From: Syncephalis plumigaleata
Lineage: Eukaryota > Zoopagomycota > Zoopagomycetes > Zoopagales > Piptocephalidaceae
Assembly (NCBI GenBank): GCA_025201365.1
Contig: JAIXMF010000004.1
Location: forward strand, 620,001 to 684,000
DNA length: 64,000 nucleotides
Direction: 5' to 3'
The position numbers were made by a program, and so were the translations under genes. The notes under the pieces were generated by a model. It was not told where the DNA came from and made no database searches. It saw nothing but the letters and a program-made list of their open reading frames with translations. Of the stretch, positions 25,936 to 36,148 are shown piece after piece; the first letter of the stretch is position 1; each line of letters opens with the position of its first letter.

Positions 25936-27185
25936 ATGAAGTTCTCTCCGTTATCGCTATTGCCGTCGTCGTTGTCGCTGTCGCCAGTCTGGTTGCCGTT
26001 GAAGCTAGTCCCGCTTGGAACGTCGTGGTATGTCTGGCCGTGACCCTATCAATTGATGTACTAATCGTAGTTTATGTTTCATTGTCCACGGATGATTACC
26101 GATAGCCGTAAGTTCATGTATATTAATGGTTGTTTTGACATGTAATCACGTTGCAATGGTTATTCTACCTATCAAATTGTTAGCTCAAAACAGTAAGTTG
26201 CTTTATTGTTATAACAAGTACTATGCTAATCATAATATAAATTAAATCATACGTGCTGCCATTTATAAGGAGATGTAAGTTATCATTTCGATCATAATGA
26301 CGGAATACTAACCACAATCTGTTACACGATTCGTATACTTGTTTATCACAGTGCGTAGGTTACCATTCTGATGGCAATAAATGACGTACTAATTATGATA
26401 TTGCCCATGGTCCACATATGTTTATGTATAACAGAACGTAAGTTACTATTCCGATCATGATACCTGATGTACTAATATCAACGGGGCTCATTATCCACCT
26501 ACGTTCATGTATGATAGTTTGTAAGTTATCATTACAATTGTAATCTATGAATGAATAATAATCAAGCTATGACATATGATTCACGTATGTTTTTCGTATG
26601 ATAGGGCGTAAGTTATCATTCTGACTGCAATATGTGGATGTACTAACTGTTATGTGGTACGCAATCATCTATATTTCTGTATAACATGATGTAAGCTATC
26701 ATTCTGACTACAATGTATCAATATACTAATTACGCTATGGCACATTATCCACGTATGTTCGTGTATGATAGCGCGTAAGTTATCATTCTGACCGTAATTT
26801 GCGTCACGCTAATTATAATATGCACACGATCTATATATGTTTCTGTATGATAGGATGTAAGTTAACATTCTTACCGTAGTGAATGAGATACTAATAGTAA
26901 TATGACACATGATTTCCATACATTTGTGGATAACAGTGCGTAAGTTACTATTCCCAATGATAACGTATGAGTGTATTGATATTAATATGGCACACGATCC
27001 ACATACGCACACGTATAGTAACCCGTAAGTCATTATTTCAATCGTCATCTACGATATATTAATCACAATACAATCCACGTTAATTGAATGATAGGAAGGA
27101 TAAGCGGTAAATAATAATCCACAATAATCATACCATACTAATCCATTATGCTACAGAACAAGACAAGGACATCATCATCAAGTAG
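25936..27185 (+). CDS. Secreted protein B: putative micro-exon gene
   Basis: Exon 1 (25936-26027) encodes a signal peptide. With one T restored near 25941 it reads MKFLSVIAIAVV and ends LVAVEASPAWNVV, paralogous to gene A. From 26028 the sequence becomes a chain of intron-like segments. Candidate exons: 26106-26107 (CC), 26184-26192 (CTCAAAACA), 26270-26274 (GAGAT), then TGC 26352-26354, AAC 26435-26437, TTT 26518-26520, GGC 26605-26607, CGC 26772-26774, GAT 26854-26856, TGC 26937-26939, TAACCC 27019-27024, GAAGGATAAGCG 27095-27106, and a last exon from 27157. Joined this way the frame stays open to TAG at 27183-27185. With acceptor 27104 instead (2-nt exon CG) the last exon reads in another frame, open to about 27320. 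The exon chain is inferred from splice signals only, and its true 3' end is open. Confidence 0.5.
26275..27106 (+). repeat. Tandem array of about 83-bp intron-like units with 3-nt linkers
   Basis: Donor positions are 26275, 26355, 26438, 26521, 26608, 26691, 26775, 26857, 26940, 27025 and 27107, a spacing of 80-87 nt. Each unit starts GTAAGT (or GTAGGT, GTAAGC). Most carry TACTAAY or a near relative 30-50 nt in, and end in TGTATGATAG or TATAACAG. Exactly three nucleotides usually separate that AG from the next GT. Unit middles differ strongly from one another, yet the splice signals are kept. Two earlier, more diverged units start at 26108 and 26193. The unit beginning at 26608 ends ATAACATGAT and lacks the AG. 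Confidence 0.85.
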
Positions 27186-27499
27186 ATATTATAGGTATTC
27201 AAGTCAAGAATGTATTGATGCAAGACCCTTTAGTGTCCATGCATTCAAGTCATTATTCCTTGGACAAAACTATATCTACAAGTCCCTTGGTCTATTCATC
27301 CATGGTCCTATTACATGAATATCAATCATTATTGAATAAACATGTGATATTAACTACACTCTGCTGCATTAATCTTTTCATTCCATCATCGATACTTGTA
27401 TTGCTAGTGGCATTAATGTTCATTAGTACAATTATTGCATGCTAACATCTTCGGCAATACTATATCAGTCATTTATTATCGGATTGCTTCCCTCCTTCT
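27186..27499. other. 3' flank of the micro-exon gene
   Basis: It may be 3' UTR or an alternative reading of the last exon. From 27157 one frame is open for about 55 codons and another to 27445, the latter ending in a hydrophobic stretch. An AATAAA-bearing block lies near 27330. Only transcript data can decide. Confidence 0.35.
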
Positions 27500-28975
27500 T
27501 TATGAATAAATCATCGCCAAGTAGAATGTTTCCATACGCTGACGGAATGCTTCAAGTTCAGCCATACGTTTATCCGCTTTCTCTTCGAACGTCATATGAT
27601 CATTATAGACCTGTGGCGTATCTCTAGCACTAATCAAGGTATGCACGAGTTTTTTGAGTTGCTCGTGCTCTTGTACCAATAAACGAACATCAACATTGAC
27701 AAGTTCATTGTTGATAAATTATTAGATGTGTCATGGCGATAGATCGATCAGGAATGTCTACCACAACCGAGTCTGACTCGTATTACTTCCTATGGCATAG
27801 CCTTGCTGTAGCCTACTCGACTGCTTCTCTTGTTGTGAAGTAGCCTTTGCTGTATTGTAATGGTGGAATCGACTAGCGTGTCGGATGAGTTGATTTTGCC
27901 ACTGGCTTTGGCACTTGATCGAGTAATTGCTTTCGAAATACATATGTCTGAACGAGTCCCCATGGACGAAGTCGTCTCTGTCCGAATAATAGGGCAAACA
28001 CATAGAGGGCAATGGTGAATGCACCTCCTATAGTACCATAACATCGGCAAAGGTGAAATTCTTGACTGCATTTCGTATTTCATACTTGAAACCATTGCTA
28101 TTGTCTGCAGGCGTATTGTACGGTTCTAACGATACTCTGATAATATCTGGCCTCGTCGGGCTCTTTGTTTGCCAAGTGGCTGACTCTTGCTGAGCTAGAT
28201 TTGTTTTGAGATTATATCTCGGGGAGGTACGGCCCTTTTTCTCATCTTCAGAGTATTCAATCTTTATCTTTTGCTCATAATCCTTGTAGGCAAGTGTCTT
28301 CAGATTGTTGCTTAACAATCTAACGTCGACAGGCTTATTATTACGCCTTGCCGAGTAAGAGCTCGGCATCTTCCAATACACTATATCCAACTCGCCCTGC
28401 CCTTCAATGCCAGATGACTTATTATCAGTTTTGCGACCAATTATCTCGATAGTTATATCCGTGTAGTAATGTTGATCCGCGGTGTCTGACGTATCTCTTT
28501 TACCAGTTGGTGTAAACCTGTATGTAGGCGGGTTGAAAACTCCAGACAGTAGTGTCATTTGCTATCACTACCGTTCCATTTACATTACTAGCTGAACTAT
28601 CGATGACGTCCTTTCCCCAGGTTAGTTGTTTAAGCAACGACATCAATCCTTGGTCTAGCTTGTTTTCCGCTCCATTGTACCTTCCTTTACCTCTATGGTA
28701 ACATCTAGTAATGACGCACCTTTAGAGTAGAATATCACGGTCGGCATTGGTATTGGCATTGTTGACTCTCTCGATTGGTATATGTACACGGGGTTTCTTA
28801 ACTTCAGAAACTGTATAACGCAACTGCAACGATACTGCTCAATATTATGATAATCACCAGTACACGCACTATGATCAAGTGCTGCGGTTCTTTTTAATCT
28901 TTTCACTAAAGAACATGTTGAATACTGATGTACTGATAATGTGGAAATAGCAAATATGCTAGACGTATTTGACAA
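27500..28975 (-). CDS. Conserved fungal membrane protein with extracellular domain and coiled-coil tail
   Basis: An N-terminal domain (CTGDYHNIEQYRCSCVIQFL, then VYIYQSRESTMPIPMPTVIF) and a second part (YYTDITIEIIGRK, RPDIIRVSLEPYNTPADN, GFKYEIRNAVKNFTFADVM) precede a transmembrane helix read as GGAFTIALYVFALLFGQRRL. Next comes the basic juxtamembrane motif RPWGLVQTYVFRKQLLDQVP, and a coiled coil ending DKRMAELEAFRQRMETFYLA. I associate this layout with an uncharacterised family common in Mucoromycota and Zoopagomycota. At least four frame breaks (near 28560, 28035, 27880 and 27760) interrupt the printed frame; several could be one-base losses. The first exon upstream of 28975 is not resolved. 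A TATA-like CTATAAAAT (minus strand, about 29034-29043) lies upstream. Confidence 0.6.
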
Positions 28976-29709
28976 ACTAAAATGAAGAATTAACTAGCGA
29001 TACTGACGAATGCTTGTCTCCAATGGCGATTCTATTTTATAGCCAGCCGCGGTTATGAAGTAAATTACAAAGCAATGGATGCCAAAGTCCGTACCAGGCC
29101 TTTTCAGTCATTCCCAGCCAATAATCCTATAGTAACTATTTATATCGCATTCAGTACATGTATTTGGCTCTATTCCATGTTATGCATTGATTGTTACTGT
29201 ACTACATTCTGGATACCGGTATTACTTTTTGTCATTTGCTATGTGGATGTAAAAGATTACTACTGAAGTAATTGCTTGTAATTTACTTGCAACTACTCTG
29301 TACCATTCAACAAGTTTGTCAAATCAAAGCTACATCGATATTAAGTAATCGTTTACATGGTACATTGCGGAACTCTGATATAACACTCTATTCAGCAAGT
29401 AACATTCTTGCTTAATTTACGTCAAGTTGACTTTATTCATACTATGTATTTTAACATATTAGTAACATGAATGACCATATCCTTAGCATTTGCACGTTCA
29501 TCATGGCAAGATAAGTTATGATAATGGCTGAAAGAGAAGTTGTCCTACTAGATACAATTATTGGGCGTGATACAAATCATCCTTTATTGGTGGAATAAAC
29601 GTCTATTCACTTGGCAACACTATCCTTGACTGCGTCATCTTTTCCTTATTGTTTATTTGATTGTCTAGCACTACTGTCGTATTACTATTACTTGTTACTA
29701 CTCTTCACG
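28976..29709. other. Divergent intergenic region (membrane protein / VPS16)
   Basis: No gene with support. A short plus-strand frame at 29075-29266 is hydrophobic and Cys-rich but has no context. The region should contain both promoters. Confidence 0.4.
29034..29043 (-). promoter_or_regulatory. TATA-like element
   Basis: Minus-strand CTATAAAATA lies about 60 nt upstream of the first recognisable coding sequence of the membrane-protein gene. It is similar to the TATAAATA boxes of the nearby secreted genes, but no initiator block is seen here. Confidence 0.35.
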
Positions 29710-32700
29710 ATGCCTGATTCTACAACGCATCCAGCGACCGAATGGTCAATGCTACACGACAAGTTCTATCGGTAAGCTGTGATAATGATAACTGCAGATA
29801 CTTGTATACTTATACCGCCATACTCATTAGACGAGTATCGCTCTACGAAATGGAGTGGCAAGATATCGACTTGGAGAACTATGATGTTATTGGAGCACCA
29901 TTCGGTGGACCTATAGGTACATAATATGTGCTCTAGTGTAGTACGGATGAGCTAACTGGCAACATTCTATAGCGTTAATTAGAGCTGAAAACCGACTACA
30001 AGTAGTTAGGGATCATACCGCGACAACACCTGCTATTATGATTTTTACGGCATCAGGTCAACTTCTCAGTAAGATTAACGTAAGCCAATAGAAGAAGAAG
30101 AATGACATCGTATCAATATGCTAATCGAATAACAATGTATATATGTACATTATAGTTGGATACAGTAAGAATTGTCAAACTTGGATGGTCGAGCGATGAA
30201 CGTCTCGTTTGTCTATGCGCCAATGGTATTGTTCGTTTGTATAATCTATTCGGTGAAATGACGCAATTCACTCTATCCTCGGTAGGTAACTAGTGATGAA
30301 TATCGAGTAGTATAGACTAAGCGTCATTTGATATATATATATATATGTATATATGTAGGAGGCGAGTGAGGAAGGCGTCATTGATGGTCGTATATGGGGC
30401 ACTGGCCTAGTGGCATTGTTATCCAACTATCGATTTGTCGCTATTACACGATTCACAGATGCGCGTGCTCGTCAATTGGCCAATCCCGGTTAGTAGTGTC
30501 ATTGCTTGTTAGACACACTTACCATACTAATTAACTAGCATGAATTGTCATTTAGAATTGTCGGCACCTCCATCCGATTGGGTAGTGGTACCGCCCTCAT
30601 TATCCATTAGCCGTGACGTAGAATTATACGCTTCTGTTGGTTCAACGATACTATTATAAATCAGGAGGAAGTACAGGATCAGGTAAGATGTTGATGTACA
30701 TGTATACTATCATGAGATATTATTCGCTTATACAATCTACGTTAGCTATTAAACGACGGCCCTTCTCTCGAATGGCACTATCGCCTAATTGCAAACTAAT
30801 GGCTCTATTCAACAAGGAGGGTAAAGTGAGTGTGACATCGGCCGACTTTCAGCGATATCTCTCGGAATTCCAAACGGAATCGGTACTCCACCGAAACAAC
30901 TAAGCTGGTAAGCATTGCTACAATGACAGTTCTATGTAACTATTACTAATAATGCAGCATCATTTGACTAGGTGTGGTGTTGACTCGGTGGTCATGGCCT
31001 CGGATGATGAACTCACGGTGATCGGGCCATTTGGTGACTGTATCGTGTAAGTAGGAATGTCATAGTAATCATGCTATTGTAGAGTATCATATGTATGTAT
31101 TAATAATAACAATGATAGGTATCCAACATGGGTACCACTCATCTAGTCACTGAAATCGATGGAGTACGCGCTATATCTTCCAAGGAAAGCTACTTCATCG
31201 ATAAAGTACCACGTGAGTACATGTTTACTTACAAGTAGCATGTCATAGTATAATATTAACAATCTTGTATGTAGAGGCATCTGAAAGACTATTTCGACTT
31301 GGATCCACCGAACCAGGTGCACTATTACTAGATGCCTATGATTGTTCAAGGTATGTGCCATAACATAGTAATAACGGTTATTTATCAAATTGACTAACAA
31401 GACTGCAATAGAAAGAGAATCCAAAGGCTCAAGAGCATATTCGCAACTTGAAAGATGATCTAGCCACAGCCATTAATGATTGTATCGAAGTGGCCGGTCT
31501 TGAACCATCGCCTATTGGCGACGCAATCTACTCAAGGTAATGATGACTTGAGATCGATTACTAGGTAGCATAATATACTTATCCATTCATCGTCTAATAG
31601 GCTGCTTCATTCGGCATGTCATTCATGGATACTTACAATGCGGATACATTTGTTGATATGTGTAACTATCTACGTGTATCAGCAATATCAATCATCATGA
31701 AACAGGCATTCCTATGACTTATCCACAGTAGTGTAAATGAAGCATGTCAATTGATCTACCTTACTAATATTTACTGCATCTTATCTAGATTTATGCATAG
31801 TAAACCGAGACACTGATACAACGCTTAGTGGGTCGACAAAGCATTTGTTAGCAGTACGTATCGCGGAACATCTTCATCTACCCACCAATGATATCATGGT
31901 AGATTGGGCATGTAATAAGGTAATAGAGATCATGTATTACAATGTAATCATCAATTGATGCTTACCTTTGCTATTATTACTATGATCAATTATTAGATTA
32001 AACGATTGAATCTAGAAGAGGAAGCGGTTGCTCGTATTATCTATCGAAATTATCGGATCATCCCGGTCTATCCTACGTTGAAATGGCAAAGACAGCCTAT
32101 AGAATGGGTAAAATAAAACTGGCCACTACAGTAAGGAGGAATAACATGAACATATCTAGTTATCTGATCAACTACTAATCTCTATGCTCACTATTAGTTG
32201 ATAGATCATGAACCACGCGCGTTAGATCAAGTACCATTGCTATTGAATATGAATGAACCACAATTGGCGCTTATTAAAGCGATTGAAAGTGCCAACACCG
32301 ATCTAAGTAGGTGATCTATTATGATGCAAATGTAAACATACTAATTGATATATGTATATATATATATACGCGTAGTTTATTATGTACTCTTTATGTTAAA
32401 ACAAAAATATTCACTTGGCGATTTCCTTCTTTACATTAGCGATAAACCCGTAGCCAGTGATCTATTAGTGTGCTATGCTCGGGAACAAGACCCACAACTA
32501 TTGGAGAGCTTCTTTTTCCAAGCTGATCAACGATCCGAATTGGTCAATCTCTATGCTCGAGCAGCTTTTCAATCATCGGTAATACACACGCACATGATGA
32601 GTCTATTATCTTACATCAATTGATGATTAACTATGATGATATGATCTATTAGGATGTATCAGAGAAAACTGCCAAATTACAAATGGCCCTTAAGATGTAT

Positions 32701-33504
32701 AATAAATCACGTACATTTGATGCAAAGGTAAGAAGTGAACGAGTAGTGATATTACGACTATTCCCACTTGCTAACGAATAGGCTCATTAGTGTATTGAAG
32801 AGCAAGCACGTCTACTTCATCTTCAACAACAATTCCAAGATAAATATAAACGACCATTTGTGGGATTATCAGTGAGCGAGACGTTAAAGCAATGCATTCT
32901 TGCCGGTGATCACAGTCAGGCCAATAAGATCAAGACAGACTTTAAAGTGCCCGAGAAACGGTGAGTGCTACAATAATGACTTACTATATAATAATAATAA
33001 TAATAATCTATTTATTTCTATTAGATTTTGGTGGTTAAAGATCAAGCATTGGCCGAATTACGTGACTGGGAAGGATTAGAGCAATTCTCTAAATCGAAGA
33101 AATCACCCATTGGTTACTTGGTAATGTGTATTGACTAGTCAATTGTTTACATCCTTTCCTTCTCTAACTATATGATGATCATGTAGCCATTTGTCCAGTT
33201 GTGTATTGCAGCACCGCAATATGCTGAAGCAGCCAAGTACATTGAACGATGTGATGCCGGTATACGACCCGGTCTTTACGTGCGTATCAAATGGTTTGAC
33301 GAAGCGGCCAAACATGCCTTTGCCAATAAGGATGTTGCAGCATTAGAGTAAGTGATGCATTCCATTATAATACGCATTACAATGATCACTAATCATTTAT
33401 ACATTTACTATTACTATTGTCAATATAGGGAGATACGTGGACTATGTAATTCTCAACAATTAGGTCAAGAAATTGGCGGATACATTAGCCAATTAAGTAA
33501 ATAA
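29710..33504 (+). CDS. VPS16: VPS16, HOPS/CORVET core subunit
   Basis: It starts [20 protein letters not shown] and continues [20 protein letters not shown] and [18 protein letters not shown]. This is the N-terminal beta-propeller of Vps16, with [20 protein letters not shown] and [12 protein letters not shown]. The C-terminal Vps16 solenoid is seen in 31900-33504 (for example [40 protein letters not shown]), ending [17 protein letters not shown]. Vps16 is the shared scaffold of the HOPS and CORVET tethers and binds Vps33 for vacuole and endosome fusion. There are more than a dozen short introns. One-base breaks occur near 30650 and 30880. Identification strong; exon ends approximate. Confidence 0.88.
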
Positions 33505-33760
33505 ATTATGATAGTAGTAATATTGTTATAATTAGTAAATAGTCGATTATAAATAATGAATAAAGGAAGATGTTGTTCTGGTTTATTCAAATGACAATCA
33601 TGATTAGCAACTGTCTAGAAGATATCAGTTGAATAGATAGATGCTGTAATCATCATTTAAACTATCAAGTCCGGAATAGTTCATTAGTTTAGATTTGATC
33701 TACATATTCATTCAATATAGATGAGTATAAATGAATATTGCTACATTACTACTACTACTA

Positions 33761-34655
33761 CTACTTACCGAGCAACATCTTGTTATACTTTGTAATCTTG
33801 GATGACACTGACACGTCAATGGTCTTGTCGCCACTTCAACGATGAGACCACCTAGAATGGCTGGATTGACCTACATGACGTGATATTAGTAATGATGCAT
33901 GTCAATATCTATTACTACTACTACTTGCTTTATTCTCCATCTTAAGTGTCTTGCCAGCAGCCAATTCACTCTTGCTCAAGCTGTCCTTCAATTGGCGTAG
34001 GGTATTAGCCTCCAAAGCCTATTATGATTTGCAATATTATCGATTAATATCACTACTAACAATGGATTGAATGATGCACTACCATCATACTACACGTAGC
34101 TTACCTTGGCTGAAGTGACCACGGCCAATACTTCACCACGATGTGCCATCATCAATGACTGGTAGGCACTGATGATCTTTGTGGTTTCAGCCAAACGACC
34201 ATTCTCGGCAATAGATCGAACAAGTTCGTGGTGACTTCCGAGTACTTGCCCTTCTTCAATAGCGAGTCGACACCTTGACGCTTTTGAACACGATCAACGG
34301 TGGGGTTGCTCAAGAAGCTTTGGATACCCTCGTCTTATCGACAATAGTCTTAATACGGTTGAGATCACCTTCCACGGCATCTAGCGCGTTCTTCTTTGCC
34401 GCGGCAGTGAACAAAGCACTAGCATAACGACCATCAATACCGTGTAATACGAGTGGAGGCTATGATAACATTAATATGTAGAATACTAGTTGAATCCAGT
34501 ATAACTCACTTGAACTGAACCTGATGCAGTGGCATAACCGCGTGCTACCTATTCGCGTATTAATATGCATATTCGTATCTATCATAATATGTGAGATCCA
34601 ATAGAATAAATACTTGCCTGACGCAAAAGTGATTGACCGAACGCATTGAAGACAT
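33761..34655 (-). CDS. ATP5: ATP synthase subunit 5 (OSCP), mitochondrial
   Basis: The N terminus looks like a mitochondrial presequence (MSSNAFGQSLLRQVARGYAT if one C is restored near 34648). The body reads GIDGRYASALFTAAAKKNAL, then AETTKIISAYQSLMMAHRGE followed by VLAVVTSAK, the OSCP signature. It ends VNPAILGGLIVEVG then SSKITKYNKMLLGK. OSCP joins the F1 head to the peripheral stalk of the F1Fo ATP synthase in the matrix. Intron 1 (34549-34617) has a GC donor (GCAAGT). The frame breaks at about 33831, where one G is lost in GTGG(G)CGAC, and near 34230-34340. Length is normal for the family. Confidence 0.9.
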
Positions 34656-34987
34656 GATGTACTAGTTGCAACAGCAGCAGAGATAGTAGAGGATAGTAGT
34701 AGCAGTATAGATCAAATAGATGAGTTGATAAACGAATCTCAGCTACAAGTAACGAATAGAGAAAAGAGGCGGAAGGGTGACGCTAATCAGTCGGGTGTTA
34801 AAGGAAGACGCGCGGCTTCTTTTTTCCTAACCTTACACGCATACACACTCATACAATTATGACGAGATTGAATTCGTGAAACTGTTAAACTTGCAATCAC
34901 TTTGATTATTTATTTGTTAGACAAACATTAATAGTCTCTCTCTTTATATACTATCCTCCTTGCTATTATTCCTAGTAGTCACTCAAT
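34656..34987. other. Divergent promoter region (ATP5 / Iec1-like)
   Basis: 332 bp between divergent start codons. It contains CAG/AGT-rich and CT-rich tracts and a TTTTTTCC stretch (34821-34829). No defined operator recognised. Confidence 0.4.
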
Positions 34988-36007
34988 ATGAATAGCAGTA
35001 GTATGAGTCCAGAAGAGTCATTACATCCTTCAAAGTATGACTATGATTCGACAACTCGTCAGAATAAACGAATACAACGCAAGATCTAGCGGATAACCGA
35101 GCAACAACAGAATCTACTTTACTAGTCAGTGACTCAAACGATATGTCCATAGATATACCAATCGCTAGTGCACCGGAAGTAGGAACCTCCGAGTTATCGG
35201 CCACCTCACCTACTAGTAATGATATTGTATGTCGGTGGAATGATTGTAACGAGAAGTTTACAGATTTACAAGAGTTGGTAGATCATTTGGCGTCATCGCA
35301 TATTGGACGAAAGCGCAACAACTACGCTTGTTACTGGGCAGATTGTTCGCGTAAAGGTGCATTACAAACATCGCGATTTGCATTGATATCACATATGCGA
35401 GGTCATACGGGTGAGAAACCGTTTCATTGTCCAGTACCCGAGTGTGACAAGAGCTTTTCCAGGTAGATATCATAATATATAGTGTATATAGTTATTGACT
35501 AGTGAATAAGCTTACACTAATACAAATGCTATGCTATCTAGATCGGATGCATTAACGAAACACTTGAAATGTCAGCATCCTGATGCACCCGAGGCAGAAG
35601 ACGTGGCATTCGGTCCTAATGGTACAACAACACCAGTAGTAAAACGTACACCACCAGTGGTTCTAGAGGGTCGTGCACTTATCGAGTCGATGGTATCATC
35701 GGAGGACGAGTTCGAAGCATCGTATGATGTACAAACATCACAGGATTCCGATGAAGATGATCTCATTGATTTACCAATGGCTGAACGTTACGCTCATATG
35801 AAAGATCGATTCCATTATGCGAAACTACAGCATCTACAACTGGCCAAACAACATGATCGTGCTCGCTACAAATTACGTCGATTCTTATTAGAACGAGATA
35901 TCTTATTAAGTAGTTTCCTACAGCGTGTACATCGACGTCAACGAAAGAGTCGTTCAGTAAATGAAACAGCAACAAAGACAACAGCAACAACACAAGAACA
36001 ATCCTAG
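34988..36007 (+). CDS. C2H2 zinc-finger protein similar to INO80 subunit Iec1
   Basis: Three clustered zinc fingers are visible: CRWNDCNEKFTDLQELVDHL (with SSHIGRKR), then CYWADCSRKGALQTSRFALI (with HMRGHTGEKPF), then CPVPECDKSFSRSDALTKHL. This spacing and the GRKR/QTSRFALISH text match the fission-yeast Iec1 group. An acidic patch (SSEDEFEASYD) and a basic helical tail (YAHMKDRFHYAKLQHLQLAK) follow. One intron (about 35465-35541) interrupts the third finger. The frame changes once near 35083. Nuclear role in chromatin remodelling is inferred from the family; a GLI/Zic-like transcription factor is the alternative. Confidence 0.75.
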
Positions 36008-36148
36008 ATGATGTCGATATTAGTAGAATGTATATGATGCTCATAATAACAATAACAATAGTAATAATATGCTTATATATAGTTTGTTTTATTATTATTA
36101 CTACCAATGTAAATACGTGTTCAATTGATATCAATATGAATGTGTTGA

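Noticed and set aside
26275-27106. CRISPR array
   Set aside because: The period is regular but the repeats are diverged, the spacers are 3 nt, and the genome is eukaryotic. The conserved positions are splice signals.
26275-27106. Plain minisatellite with no function
   Set aside because: Possible, but splice signals look better kept than the rest of each unit and the joined frame is open, so the micro-exon reading is preferred pending RNA.
29075-29266. Small hydrophobic Cys-rich ORF as a secreted protein
   Set aside because: No promoter, no conserved partner, and it lies in the probable promoter region of a minus-strand gene.
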